Positions 55,970 through 64,000 of a stretch of 64,000 bases of DNA are shown here, in pieces. Position 1 is the first letter of the stretch. Every line of letters begins with the position of its first letter. The translations under genes were made by a program, and so were the position numbers. Below the pieces are notes generated by a model. The model ran no database searches and was not told the origin of the DNA. It was given only the letters and a program-made list of their open reading frames with translations. Where the stretch lies: NCBI GenBank assembly GCA_949825045.1, contig OX463814.1, positions 34,056,383-34,120,382 of the forward strand, given 5' to 3'. The stretch is from Argyresthia goedartella. Taxonomy: Eukaryota; Arthropoda; Insecta; Lepidoptera; Argyresthiidae.

Positions 55970-57378
55970 ATGGGAAAACGCAAGCACAAGGATAAGGATT
56001 CATATTATCGACGAAAGTACAAGCGTTTGCAGGAACGTTTTCGACGGGATTACTCCAGTGATGAAGCTGATCGAGGTTAGTTTGTTTACCTACCCACCTT
56101 TATTGCATAAAATAATTTGCATTCGTATGGTTATTCACCGTGACGAGATCACGACAGATACCAAACAATAGTCTCGTGTCGCAACGTGATTGTGCCCAAC
56201 GACTTTAAAACATCAAACTCTTACGCAGATGTTGTGAGAGATTCTATTATGCCACCTATCAAAAGGTGTTTTTTTTTGTACAAAGTATATCCATCTTTGC
56301 AGATGGCTACCGCTCGCCTAGCGTACGGACTGGCTCACCATCAGACGATGAGAGGATTTACCGATCTGATTCGGAAGTGTCAATTTCGGAGCCGCAAGCT
56401 AATAATGCTTTGAGGTCCGTTATACGGGATACCGCCGCACCTAGCGGCGATGATATAAACTCGTCGCGCGAAAACAACACCGCCGCCGCCACCGCCGCCG
56501 CCGAGCCGCAGCCAGGCCCCAGCGGGCTATCGGACGAAACCGGCAGAAAGGTCTTGCCTGCAGAGATACTGGAGGCGCTGGGTGATCCTAAAGCTAAAGG
56601 CGAGGTGTTTGGACCAAAAATTTTAGATGAGATATCTGAACGTTGGGGGCGTATATTGGTTGACGGCCTGTCTAAGGAGCAAAAAGCGGATATTAATGAA
56701 AAAACATTGATTCCAGAAAATTATAAATTGACTAAAGCTCCCTTGTTAAACCAAGAAGCATCCGGAATACTTGGAGAAGCGGTTAAAAATCGCGATAAAT
56801 TATTAGAAAAATCCCAAAATTACCTCGGCCTAGGCGTAGCTGCGCTGGCGAGCCTTACGTCCTCGCTCATCGAAAATGACATGGACAAAATCGAGATCAT
56901 TAAAAATATATCCGAAATTAGTCAAATATTTCTCGACTTGCACAACGAGAACACCAAGACGAGAAGGAAACTGGTCATGGCGTCACTGGATAGAAACTTC
57001 AATGCCAGTATATCAGATGTAAAAAGAGACAAGTTTCTCTTTGGCGAGAACTTATGGGAAAGAATTAGAGCCGTTAAAACGGCCGAGAAAACGGGTTATC
57101 AAATTAGACGTTCGGACAACGCAAACCAAAGAAGGTATCCAGCGCAGGAAAACTGGCGCGGCCCACCCCGACAGTACAGTCAGCGAACATCCAGACAGGG
57201 TGGGCAAAGGAACAGGTACCAGCAGTACCAATACCAACCATACCGGAGGGTGCCCCCGCCCCCTCCTGCCGCAAGGGCCCCGGCGAGCGAGCGCCCGCCG
57301 CCGCCGCCATACTACCCGAGCCGGGGTGCGCCGCCGCTGCCCCCGATGCCGCCGGCCAGACCGCGCAGAACCCAATAG
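55970..57378 (+). CDS. gag: DIRS gag-like protein, two exons
   Basis: Exon 1 (55970-56075) begins MGKRKHKDKDSYYRRKYKRL and is basic, ending SSDEADR plus one base. Unspliced, it stops at 56078. A donor G|GTTAGT at 56076 and an acceptor CTTTGCAG|AT ending at 56302 join in phase to give ADR-D-GYRSPSV and the main frame to the stop at 57376-57378. The total is 393 residues. The middle has the DIRS gag-like signature: LPAEILEALGDPK, LDEISERWGRIL, LTKAPLLNQEASGILGE, LGLGVAALASLTSSL, LASLDR-like and FLFGENLWERI. The C-terminus is a Gln/Tyr/Arg then Pro-rich tail. It presumably packages element RNA. The ATG at 56266 lies in the intron and is unlikely to be used. The GC-rich 3' end contrasts with the AT-rich neighbourhood. 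The intron is inferred from sequence only. Confidence 0.82.
56076..56302 (+). other. Inferred 227-bp spliceosomal intron in DIRS gag
   Basis: GTTAGT donor; the acceptor has a T9 tract at 56268-56277 and ends CTTTGCAG. The intron contains in-frame stops. The join restores a single phase-1 reading frame with a continuous Ser/Asp-rich protein sequence on both sides. Confidence 0.75.
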
Positions 57379-59267
57379 AGGTAATTCCGCACGCCGGAAG
57401 ATTACGTCATTTTTTACAGAACTGGGAGTTAATAACAACGGACCCTTCTGTATTACAATGTATTCGTGGCTTTATTATACCTTTTGTCAAACCGATAACA
57501 CAGCTAAAGGAACCAAACAACTGTTCCTCTAATGACAATGACTGTGTCGACATTAGACTAGCTATTACAGGTCTTATTGAATCGGGTGCCGTAAAACAAT
57601 GTACGGATAAATCGGGTCAATTTATATCCCCAATATTCCTTACGCCTAAAAGTGACGGAACCCAAAGGTTCATACTTAACCTAAAATCACTTAACAAATA
57701 CGTCCACGCTCCGCATTTTAAAATGGAAGATTTTCGCACGGCGACAAAACTGATGACAAAGAATTGTTCTATGGCGTGCGTGGACCTTAAAGACGCCTAT
57801 TTTTTAATGCCAATTGCTGCTCAAAGTAGAAAATTTTTAAGATTTAGATACGAGAATTTGTACGAATTTCAATGTCTACCCTTTGGCCTTTCTCTGGCTC
57901 CATACATTTTTACTAAAGTCATGAAGCCTGTTGTTACTGCTTTAAGGAATCGCGGTCACCTTATTACTATATTCCTTGATGATATTCTTTGTTTGGGGAG
58001 CTCTTACGAGGAATGTCGGACATGTGTTACGAAAACAATAAGTTTGTTAGAAGGCTTAGGCTTTGTCGTTAATTCAAAAAAAAGTAAATTAATTCCAAGA
58101 CAGGTGCAAACTTTTCTTGGATTCGAGTTAGATTCCACCGAGATGTGCCTCAAATTACCCCAAGAGAAACGCCAAAAAATTTACGCCTGTGTTTCAAAAA
58201 TTTACAAGAAGTCGTCTCTATGTATTCGCGAATTCGCCAGTTTTCTCGGGTTACTTAGTTCCGCGTGCCCAGCCGTAGCATATGGTTGGGTGTATACCAA
58301 GCGATTAGAACGAGAAAAATTTATTGCACTAAGACATTCTAATGAAGATTATGACAGAACAATGGCCATAAGTCCGGAATTAAAGCCGGATTTGCAATGG
58401 TGGCTGGATAATATTATGATTGCAAAAAACCCGATTCGTGCGGGGCAATATGTTTTGGAAATTTTTTCTGACTCGTCTTTGACAGGCTGGGGCATATCGT
58501 GCAACGGAGAGCGTAGTAATGGTTTTTGGAATGAAGAAGAATCAATAAAACACATAAATTTTCTTGAGTTGAAAGCCGCCTTTATAGGATTAAAATGTTT
58601 TGCAGACAGGCTAAGGAATGTGGAGATTCTATTACGTATCGACAACACAACTGCTATAGCGTATATTAATAGATACGGCGGGGTGCAGCACGATCACCTT
58701 AATAATATTGCTCGTGCTATCTGGCTATGGTGCGAAAAACGCGGTTTACATATTTTTGCGTCTTACATAAAATCTAAAGATAACGTAGAGGCCGATCTAG
58801 AATCGCGGCGTACAAATATTGACACAGAATGGTCCCTTTCTGAGGATGCATTTGCAAGAGTTTGTAATTGTTTCGGAATTCCAGAGATGGACTTATTCGC
58901 AACAAGATTAAACGCTAAGTGTTCAAAGTATGTATCCTGGAAAAGAGACCCAGAGGCTTATAATATCGATGCGTTCACGATCGATTGGAAGGAAGATTTC
59001 TTTTACGCTTTCCCACCTTTCTCTCTTATTTTGAAGTCCCTTAGAAAAATCATTAATGATCAAGCAACTGGCATTATGATTGTACCATACTGGCCAAGCC
59101 AACCGTGGTTTCCAGTCTTTACAAAACTTTCTAAGAGTGAACCTATATACCTGAATCCGGATCCTGACCTTCTCTCGTCTCCTTTCAGAACGCGGCATCC
59201 CCTATGGAGACAGCTTACCCTGGTGTCATCCCTATTGTCAGGGAAGCCTTCGCAAAGCAATCATTAG
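57108..59267 (+). CDS. pol: DIRS reverse transcriptase-RNase H (pol)
   Basis: This frame is open from 57108 (just after a stop) to 59267, 719 codons. It overlaps the gag end by 270 bases in the -1 frame. Its first ATG (57723) lies inside the RT, so a fusion by frameshift or another non-standard route seems required. In order: EVIPHAGRLRHFLQNW, IESGAVKQC, SPIFLTPKSDGTQRFILNLK, ACVDLKDAYFLMP, LPFGLSLAPYIFTKVM and ITIFLDDILCLGSS (FLDD active site, Asp codons from 57978), then FLGFELDS. RNase H follows with EIFSDSSLTGWG (Asp), FLELKAAF (Glu) and LLRIDNTTAI (Asp). The C-terminal third (MDLFATRLNAKCSKYVSW, FYAFPPFSLILKSL, IVPYWPSQPWFP) is the block typical of DIRS pol, sometimes called methyltransferase-like. 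No internal stops. Confidence 0.93.
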   Translation, partial: TFGQRKPKKVSSAGKLARPTPTVQSANIQTGWAKEQVPAVPIPTIPEGAPAPSCRKGPGERAPAAAAILPEPGCAAAAPDAAGQTAQNPIEVIPHAGRLRHFLQNWELITTDPSVLQCIRGFIIPFVKPITQLKEPNNCSSNDNDCVDIRLAITGLIESGAVKQCTDKSGQFISPIFLTPKSDGTQRFILNLKSLNKYVHAPHFKMEDFRTATKLMTKNCSMACVDLKDAYFLMPIAAQSRKFLRFRYENLYEFQCLPFGLSLAPYIFTKVMKPVVTALRNRGHLITIFLDDILCLGSSYEECRTCVTKTISLLEGLGFVVNSKKSKLIPRQVQTFLGFELDSTEMCLKLPQEKRQKIYACVSKIYKKSSLCIREFASFLGLLSSACPAVAYGWVYTKRLEREKFIALRHSNEDYDRTMAISPELKPDLQWWLDNIMIAKNPIRAGQYVLEIFSDSSLTGWGISCNGERSNGFWNEEESIKHINFLELKAAFIGLKCFADRLRNVEILLRIDNTTAIAYINRYGGVQHDHLNNIARAIWLWCEKRGLHIFASYIKSKDNVEADLESRRTNIDTEWSLSEDAFARVCNCFGIPEMDLFATRLNAKCSKYVSWKRDPEAYNIDAFTIDWKEDFFYAFPPFSLILKSLRKIINDQATGIMIVPYWPSQPWFPVFTKLSKSEPIYLNPDPDLLSSPFRTRHPLWRQLTLVSSLLSGKPSQSNH

Positions 59268-60202
59268 AGCCGAATACCATAGACATAATGATTTCATCTT
59301 TAGCGGACGCTACACTTAAACAGTACAATTGCGCGTTTAAAAAATGGTGGCTTTACTGTACACAAAATCAGGTCGACTTTTTCTCAGGAAATATACCAGT
59401 TATATTAAATTTTTTCACAACTCTGGTTAACGGCGGTGCAAGCTATTCCACACTCAATGCATATCGCTCAGCACTTGGTTTAATATTTGGTAAGACTTTT
59501 AGCAATGACAACAGATTGCTTAGGTTCATGAAGGGTGTTTTTAAAAACAACCCATGTTTCCCAAAATATCATATTACGTGGGATCCGAATAAAGTTCTAG
59601 ATTATATAGCGAATTTTTATCCTAACGAAAATTTGGCTCTTGACGTTCTCACTCAAAAATTAGTAATTCTGCTCGCATTGTCAACTGCACAACGAGTCCA
59701 GACATTATCGAAAATTCGTCTACCAAATATAAAAATAAGTACTGAGTATATAGAAATAGTCATTGAAGACATTATAAAAACTTCTGCACCCGGCCGCCCA
59801 CCCCCTAAATTAACATTACCATTCTATAAAAACAGAGAACAGATTTGTCCAGCAAACACTTTACGTGCCTATATAAATGTAACAGACCAGTATCGTCACA
59901 GTTTACCGAATAATTATCTGATTCTAACAACTAGAAAACCAGTACACACTGCCAGCCCGTCAACAATCGCAAGATGGATTAAGGTTGTTTTGACGAAAAG
60001 TGGAGTAGACACATCTATTTTTTCGGCTCACAGTACCCGCCACGCCGCGACTTCAGCCGCTAGTCGCAAAGGTGTTTCAGTAGATATAATTAAGAAAACT
60101 GCTGGCTGGACGGGCAACTCACTCATGTTTGCAAAGTTTTACAACAGGCCCCTTCCAGTCGTAGAGGATCAAGCATTTGCAAATGCGATTTTGGATGATT
60201 AA
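59204..60202 (+). CDS. DIRS tyrosine recombinase
   Basis: 332 residues; overlaps the end of pol by 64 bases in a further -1 frame. The N-terminal SAM-like core-binding part (SLADATLKQYNCAFKKWW) is followed by the catalytic domain. Arg I is in LSTAQRVQTLSKI, the H-x-x-R box is AHSTRHAATSAAS, then Trp in KTAGWTGNSLMF replaces the second His, as in many family members. The nucleophile Tyr is in AKFYNRPLP. All catalytic residues are present and the frame is uninterrupted. It should recombine the circular cDNA at the ATT core into the host. The ATG at 59204 is a plausible start. Confidence 0.94.
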   Translation: METAYPGVIPIVREAFAKQSLEPNTIDIMISSLADATLKQYNCAFKKWWLYCTQNQVDFFSGNIPVILNFFTTLVNGGASYSTLNAYRSALGLIFGKTFSNDNRLLRFMKGVFKNNPCFPKYHITWDPNKVLDYIANFYPNENLALDVLTQKLVILLALSTAQRVQTLSKIRLPNIKISTEYIEIVIEDIIKTSAPGRPPPKLTLPFYKNREQICPANTLRAYINVTDQYRHSLPNNYLILTTRKPVHTASPSTIARWIKVVLTKSGVDTSIFSAHSTRHAATSAASRKGVSVDIIKKTAGWTGNSLMFAKFYNRPLPVVEDQAFANAILDD

Positions 60203-60363
60203 TATTACCAGAAGGTTTATTTTTATTTTTCTCAGCTTGGAAAGCTAACTGTTATCTAAGTGATTAATTATAAGTAAATTGATTGTCAAATTAATGTGTT
60301 GAATAAAAAGTTATTCGATTTCATGGGAATTAATTGAAGCTATTTTGAAAACATCTAAACATC

Positions 60364-60486
60364 CTACATAGTGAATTATATAAATCTAGAGGATGTAACG
60401 TTGAAGTATAATTAATGGTTAAACGAACTTACCTTACGTGAAGTTTGACCATAATTATACGAAACGTTACATCCGAAGAGATTTAT
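60364..60486 (+). repeat. DIRS internal complementary region
   Basis: 60364-60409 is the reverse complement of the element's left end (55711 onward), 60410-60412 is the core AAT, and 60413-60486 is the reverse complement of the right end (60715-60788). This region templates completion of the ends and joins them in the proposed circular intermediate. Confidence 0.94.
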
Positions 60487-60565
60487 GAACCCTCCCGTGC
60501 CCAATTTACTTGCTAATGTCAAAGTAAATAACCCATATAGTAAATTAACAAAATAGCGAACTCTA

Positions 60566-60722
60566 AATGAATGACAAGTTGGTGGCACGGCCGGTAGGGG
60601 GCGCGCGCGGTTAGCGCCAAACGTAACGTAGGTTTTTAATTTTGATATGAGTTAAACTCTGAATATTGTGTGCGAAGCCTAGTACAATGAACAGTGTACT
60701 ACATAGTGAATTATATAAATCT
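60566..60722 (-). repeat. DIRS right inverted terminal repeat
   Basis: An exact reverse complement of 55733-55889. The outer unique end, 60723-60788 (CTTCGGATGTAACGTTTCG ... GTTCGTTTAACCATTA), is longer than the left one. Confidence 0.95.
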
Positions 60723-60788
60723 CTTCGGATGTAACGTTTCGTATAATTATGGTCAAACTTCACGTAAGGTAAGTTCGTTTAACCATTA

Positions 60789-60925
60789 ATTATCTGTGAA
60801 AATTTCATCTGTCTAACTATCACGGTTCATGAGATACAGCCTGGTGACAGACGGACGGACGGACGGACAGCGGAGGCTTAGTAATAGGGTCCCGTTTCGC
60901 ACCCTTCAGGTACGGAACCGAGAAA
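60789..60925 (+). mobile_element. Repeat M, right half
   Basis: ATTATCTGTGAAAATTTCAT, then CTATCACGGTTCATGAGATA, a (GGAC)n run, CGGAGGCTTAGTAATAGGG and a CAGGTACGGAACCGAGAAAA end. It completes the copy begun at 55431. Confidence 0.88.
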
Positions 60926-60978
60926 ACGATTGGTTTCTTTGAGCCATTTTGTTATTTAAATCGCATTGTACAGTCCAG

Positions 60979-61141
60979 AAGGCGAGACCTGAGAAATGCG
61001 TCAGTGTGAGTGCTTCCATCCGTATAAGACTTCGATGAAGTGTGAGACGTGACTATCTATGTAAGTAACTTAGTCAGTGTAGTGTACTCTTGTCAAGTAG
61101 CCCTGTGCACGCACACAATCGCAATTCTAAGGTCTCGCCTT
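60979..61141. mobile_element. Small MITE-like inverted repeat
   Basis: AAGGCGAGACCTGAGAAATGCG (60979-61000) pairs with CGCAATTCTAAGGTCTCGCCTT (61120-61141) with three mismatches. The inner 163-bp unit is non-coding. Confidence 0.55.
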
Positions 61142-64000
61142 CCCTGGCATTCAATGACTCCACTTACTATGGCCGTGAGAGCACATTCTATAAGTAAGAG
61201 CGTGCGTCCATGGACATATGGTGCATATCTTCGTCTCTTCGAGAATGGCATATAATTGACAAGTCAGTAATTAATTCCAATCGGGTTCTCGGATCTTTTC
61301 ACTCATCTTATCTGGGCATTTTATCTTTCGGTTGACTTTGAAAGACTTATTCAACTGCTTTGAAAATACCTTGGGTCTTGGATGGGATGACTCATGCTTT
61401 CCAAAGAATCTTTGAAATATTCAAGATGGAATCGACTCCGGGTTAGTTTCTCCGTATGTTGAAGGAAAAAATATTCATATTGACTAGTCCACATATTATT
61501 TTTTGACAAAAACTTGTCAAGGTATTTTGGAACATTAAACAAGTTCAAAATTTAAAAGGAGATTTATTTGCATGTATATGTTATATACTTATCCAAAACG
61601 ACTATCTTACAGCTAAGCACAAAAGTCTTAATAAAGAAATAAATAGGTAGGTAAGTCATAAAAATATTTAAATTACACTTAAAAATATTACCCTAATATC
61701 ACTATTGCTTTACAACTCTAACATGTAATCTTACACGATTTGAGTATAGTTTATTTATACACACTGCTAAGTTTAAATTATAAAATAATATTTGGTAAGT
61801 AAAGGTTTTATAAAAAAAACGCTTGTTGGAATATAATCTGTGCATATAATTTCATTTTAGATTTTTTGTTAATGCGGTTATTTTTTCGATCTCGGGGTCT
61901 TTCGGAAAATATCATATGATTTTTACTAGCAGAAAGTTGTAAGAAAACAATAAGAACCTACTTAAGGATTATCAAACAAAACATTTTGCGTGAGAATGGT
62001 AGCCTAAAATACAAAATGCAAGGCATAGGAATTCTAGTATAGGCAGGTATGTAAATTGTACATAGTTAACATAAAATTTCATTGAACACGAAATTGGGAT
62101 AACAATATTCAATAACTTATGTAGCAACACTAATAAAAACTACAAATATGCATACTTTTGTGAAATATAAAATAGAACAATGTAAGGTAGATCTAGATAG
62201 TACAGACAACTATTGTAAAATTGTAGACAATAAACACACATTTGTATAATACTATCAATAATTATGGCATTTGGCCTAATCCATTTATACATATACAAAT
62301 TTTAAAGCTTATCTGTCATGATGCTGTTGATGTATTAAAGCAAACGGTACAACTTAACATGTCTTTAACTTACAAGTTAATTATTCAAATGAAAGAATAT
62401 AAATTAATTCGTTTTATGAAACCATTTTGTTAATATAGGATTATACTCGTTAAATATACATAGGTATGTCACTAACTTAAAATATTACAAGAAGATACAA
62501 GAAAACTTTTTGAGCACAAGTTATCCATATAATTTTTCTGTCAGGATTTTTAGGGCCTTACCACAAAATTTAAACTACTGTTCAACACTTGTTTAAAAAC
62601 AAAAATGTATGAAATTTGACGTTTGTTTTGAGGTTAAACGATGTTTAATAATTTTTGTGGTAACACGGTTTATGTTTTGTTATTTCTAACAAAAATATAA
62701 TATTTCCGAAAAAAACATTTATTACGAAAAGTTTACATTGGGTAGGTAGGTAGGCATTTCTTTAATATAATATTTCAAACTAAAACGGAATTGAAAATTT
62801 TTTGACACTACGTAGAGGGGCTTTTGCGATAGGATTGAATTTAGATTCTTAGCTACCACTATATATTTTATTTTATATACCTACCCTAATTAAAATAATC
62901 TACATATTTTAGGGAATGACAAAAAACGATCTGTAAAGCTCTTGGACGAAATGAGCTTGGGATTCTTAATCTCGATTTGGTTTCTTCTTATTTAATCCAA
63001 ATCATGCTTTAACTTCGTATGCCATCTGTTTTAAATATTATTCTTTTTTGTGTTTGTTAATCACCGCACCAGCTATAGTTTTAATCAGTGGACCAATACT
63101 AAGAATAAGCTCTCTGAAATCTACATACTATAATATTTGGTGTTACCTTTGATAATCTAATCTAACTTCATAAATTACTGGTTGTTCTATAAAGATGTTC
63201 TACAAAATTTGTATCCAAAATATGCTACGTTTCCAAAATATACCGCTACTATTGTAAAAATTATCAAAATTTTAATGATCTCATTGTTGGCAGTATGATT
63301 ATATCAATTTTCATTTGAAATATTTGGTAAAAACATTAAAATAATGTTATTAGGTCGACATGTTTGTTCCCGTTCGTAGGTGGTATTGTGGTTCAGTTAT
63401 CGTATCGTTTTGCAAATAATCGTAAAGTTATTAATCATTTAAGTATTGTTGTATCGCAAATGTTAATAATCTTAAAAATATATATTGGAAGACTTTGGAT
63501 CCATCTGAATCAGTATTGAAAAGTCTTGGAATGTTATCATTGTATATTATTATACGTTATATGAATCTAGGATTTGTATGAGTTAATGAAGTAGAAAGTG
63601 AGTTAATAATTAGATAAGGTATGCAAAGAGACAAAAAGATCTAAAATAAATAATATAAGCAATCTTGTCAAATACTGTTTAGTCAATGTCTATCATGTAT
63701 CAACAAATCAGTGCTAAAATAGTTAAAGCTTCTAACAAAGCTACAAATAAATAACTCTTTAAAATATTTTTAAATACAATAACTTAACATTAATTTGCAG
63801 TCAACATTAAATTATATTTAACACAAATCAAGGTTAAGTGTACACCGGGATAACAGAGTCGGAACTACATAATTAACGCTAGTTAAATAAAGCTTAGGAT
63901 GTATTTATGGATATCTATATACATTTTGATACCGGTGTGCACTCCAAATATTGCATCTATGGCACAGAAATCTACTCAGTACTACTTGGTACTAGTACCG
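61142..64000. other. No recognisable feature
   Basis: AT-rich, low-complexity DNA with short T/A runs. The longest frames are below 70 codons. A weak inverted pair GTGTACACCGG (63838) / CCGGTGTGCAC (63932) may mark another short foldback element. No gene or repeat family from the rest of the window was recognised. Confidence 0.5.

Larger units (their letters stand above)
55708..60791 (+). mobile_element. Complete DIRS-type tyrosine-recombinase retrotransposon
   Basis: The 5.08-kb element is bounded by ATT triplets (55708-55710 and 60789-60791). It contains inverted terminal repeats, a gag with an inferred intron, an RT-RNase H frame, a tyrosine recombinase frame, and an internal complementary region (60364-60486). 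That last region joins the complement of the left end, the core AAT, and the complement of the right end, so it records the circle junction expected of DIRS replication. All three main frames are open and the shared terminal repeats are identical, so the copy looks young. Interruption of repeat M gives exact borders. DIRS elements are thought to integrate circular DNA with the recombinase and to make no target duplication beyond the core. Confidence 0.93.

Noticed and set aside
56266..56302. ATG at 56266 as the start of DIRS gag
   Set aside because: It encodes MFFFVQSISIF from a polypyrimidine tract immediately before a strong CAG acceptor. The upstream basic exon with an in-phase donor gives a better protein start.
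57052..57532. Overlapping ORFs on both strands in the GC-rich gag tail
   Set aside because: GC-rich, stop-poor DNA opens several frames. Only the gag and pol frames have family motifs.
59165..59204. Pyrimidine-rich CTCGTCTCCTTTCAG as a splice acceptor for a recombinase mRNA
   Set aside because: Joining exon 1 of gag to it gives the wrong phase for the recombinase. The stretch also codes for the conserved pol C-terminus (SSPFRTRHPLW), so the pyrimidine run may be coincidental.
63838..63945. Inverted GTGTACACCGG / CCGGTGTGCAC pair as a transposon
   Set aside because: The arms are only about 11 bases with a mismatch, and no second copy or target duplication is visible.

Overview
The window looks like repeat-dense, AT-rich chromosomal DNA of an insect, most probably a moth or butterfly. 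That placement is an inference. It rests on the mix of element types seen here: RTE-like and CR1/jockey-like LINEs, tRNA-headed SINEs with ATT tails, Helitrons with CTAG ends, and a short interspersed repeat whose ends read GGGTTCCGTACC-like. I matched these from memory, not by a search. I found no host protein-coding gene and no functional RNA gene. Nearly everything that can be explained is a transposable element or a fragment of one, in both orientations and often nested.

Layout. 0-5 kb: a 7-bp satellite, a degenerate RTE-type LINE on the minus strand (cut by a SINE) and a degenerate LINE on the plus strand. 6-10.5 kb: a foldback element, two Helitron ends, a LINE tail with a 12-bp target duplication, and a SINE whose A-box region is repeated in tandem. 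12-26 kb: scattered SINEs, an RTE remnant, and one longer LINE (19.7-22.5 kb) split by a SINE. 28.6-38.9 kb: a nested LINE block in which one minus-strand LINE is cut into three pieces by two others. 39-43 kb: LINE tails and a hAT-like remnant. 46-54 kb: an inverted pair of 480-bp repeats, a 25-bp minisatellite, a foldback element with a TA-target transposon inside it, and a 44-bp tandem repeat. 55.4-60.9 kb: a structurally complete DIRS-type tyrosine-recombinase retrotransposon. 61-64 kb: AT-rich DNA with nothing recognisable.

The DIRS element is the centre of interest. It has identical 157-bp inverted terminal repeats and an internal region complementary to both outer ends that reproduces the expected circle junction. 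An ATT core triplet lies at each boundary. It carries an open gag, an open RT-RNase H frame and an open tyrosine-recombinase frame. It sits inside an older interspersed repeat whose uninterrupted relative lies at 47.6-48.0 kb, so the insertion can be read to the base. Its gag appears to need removal of a 227-bp spliceosomal intron to join a basic N-terminal exon to the main gag frame. Its three frames step back by one base each time (gag, then RT, then recombinase).
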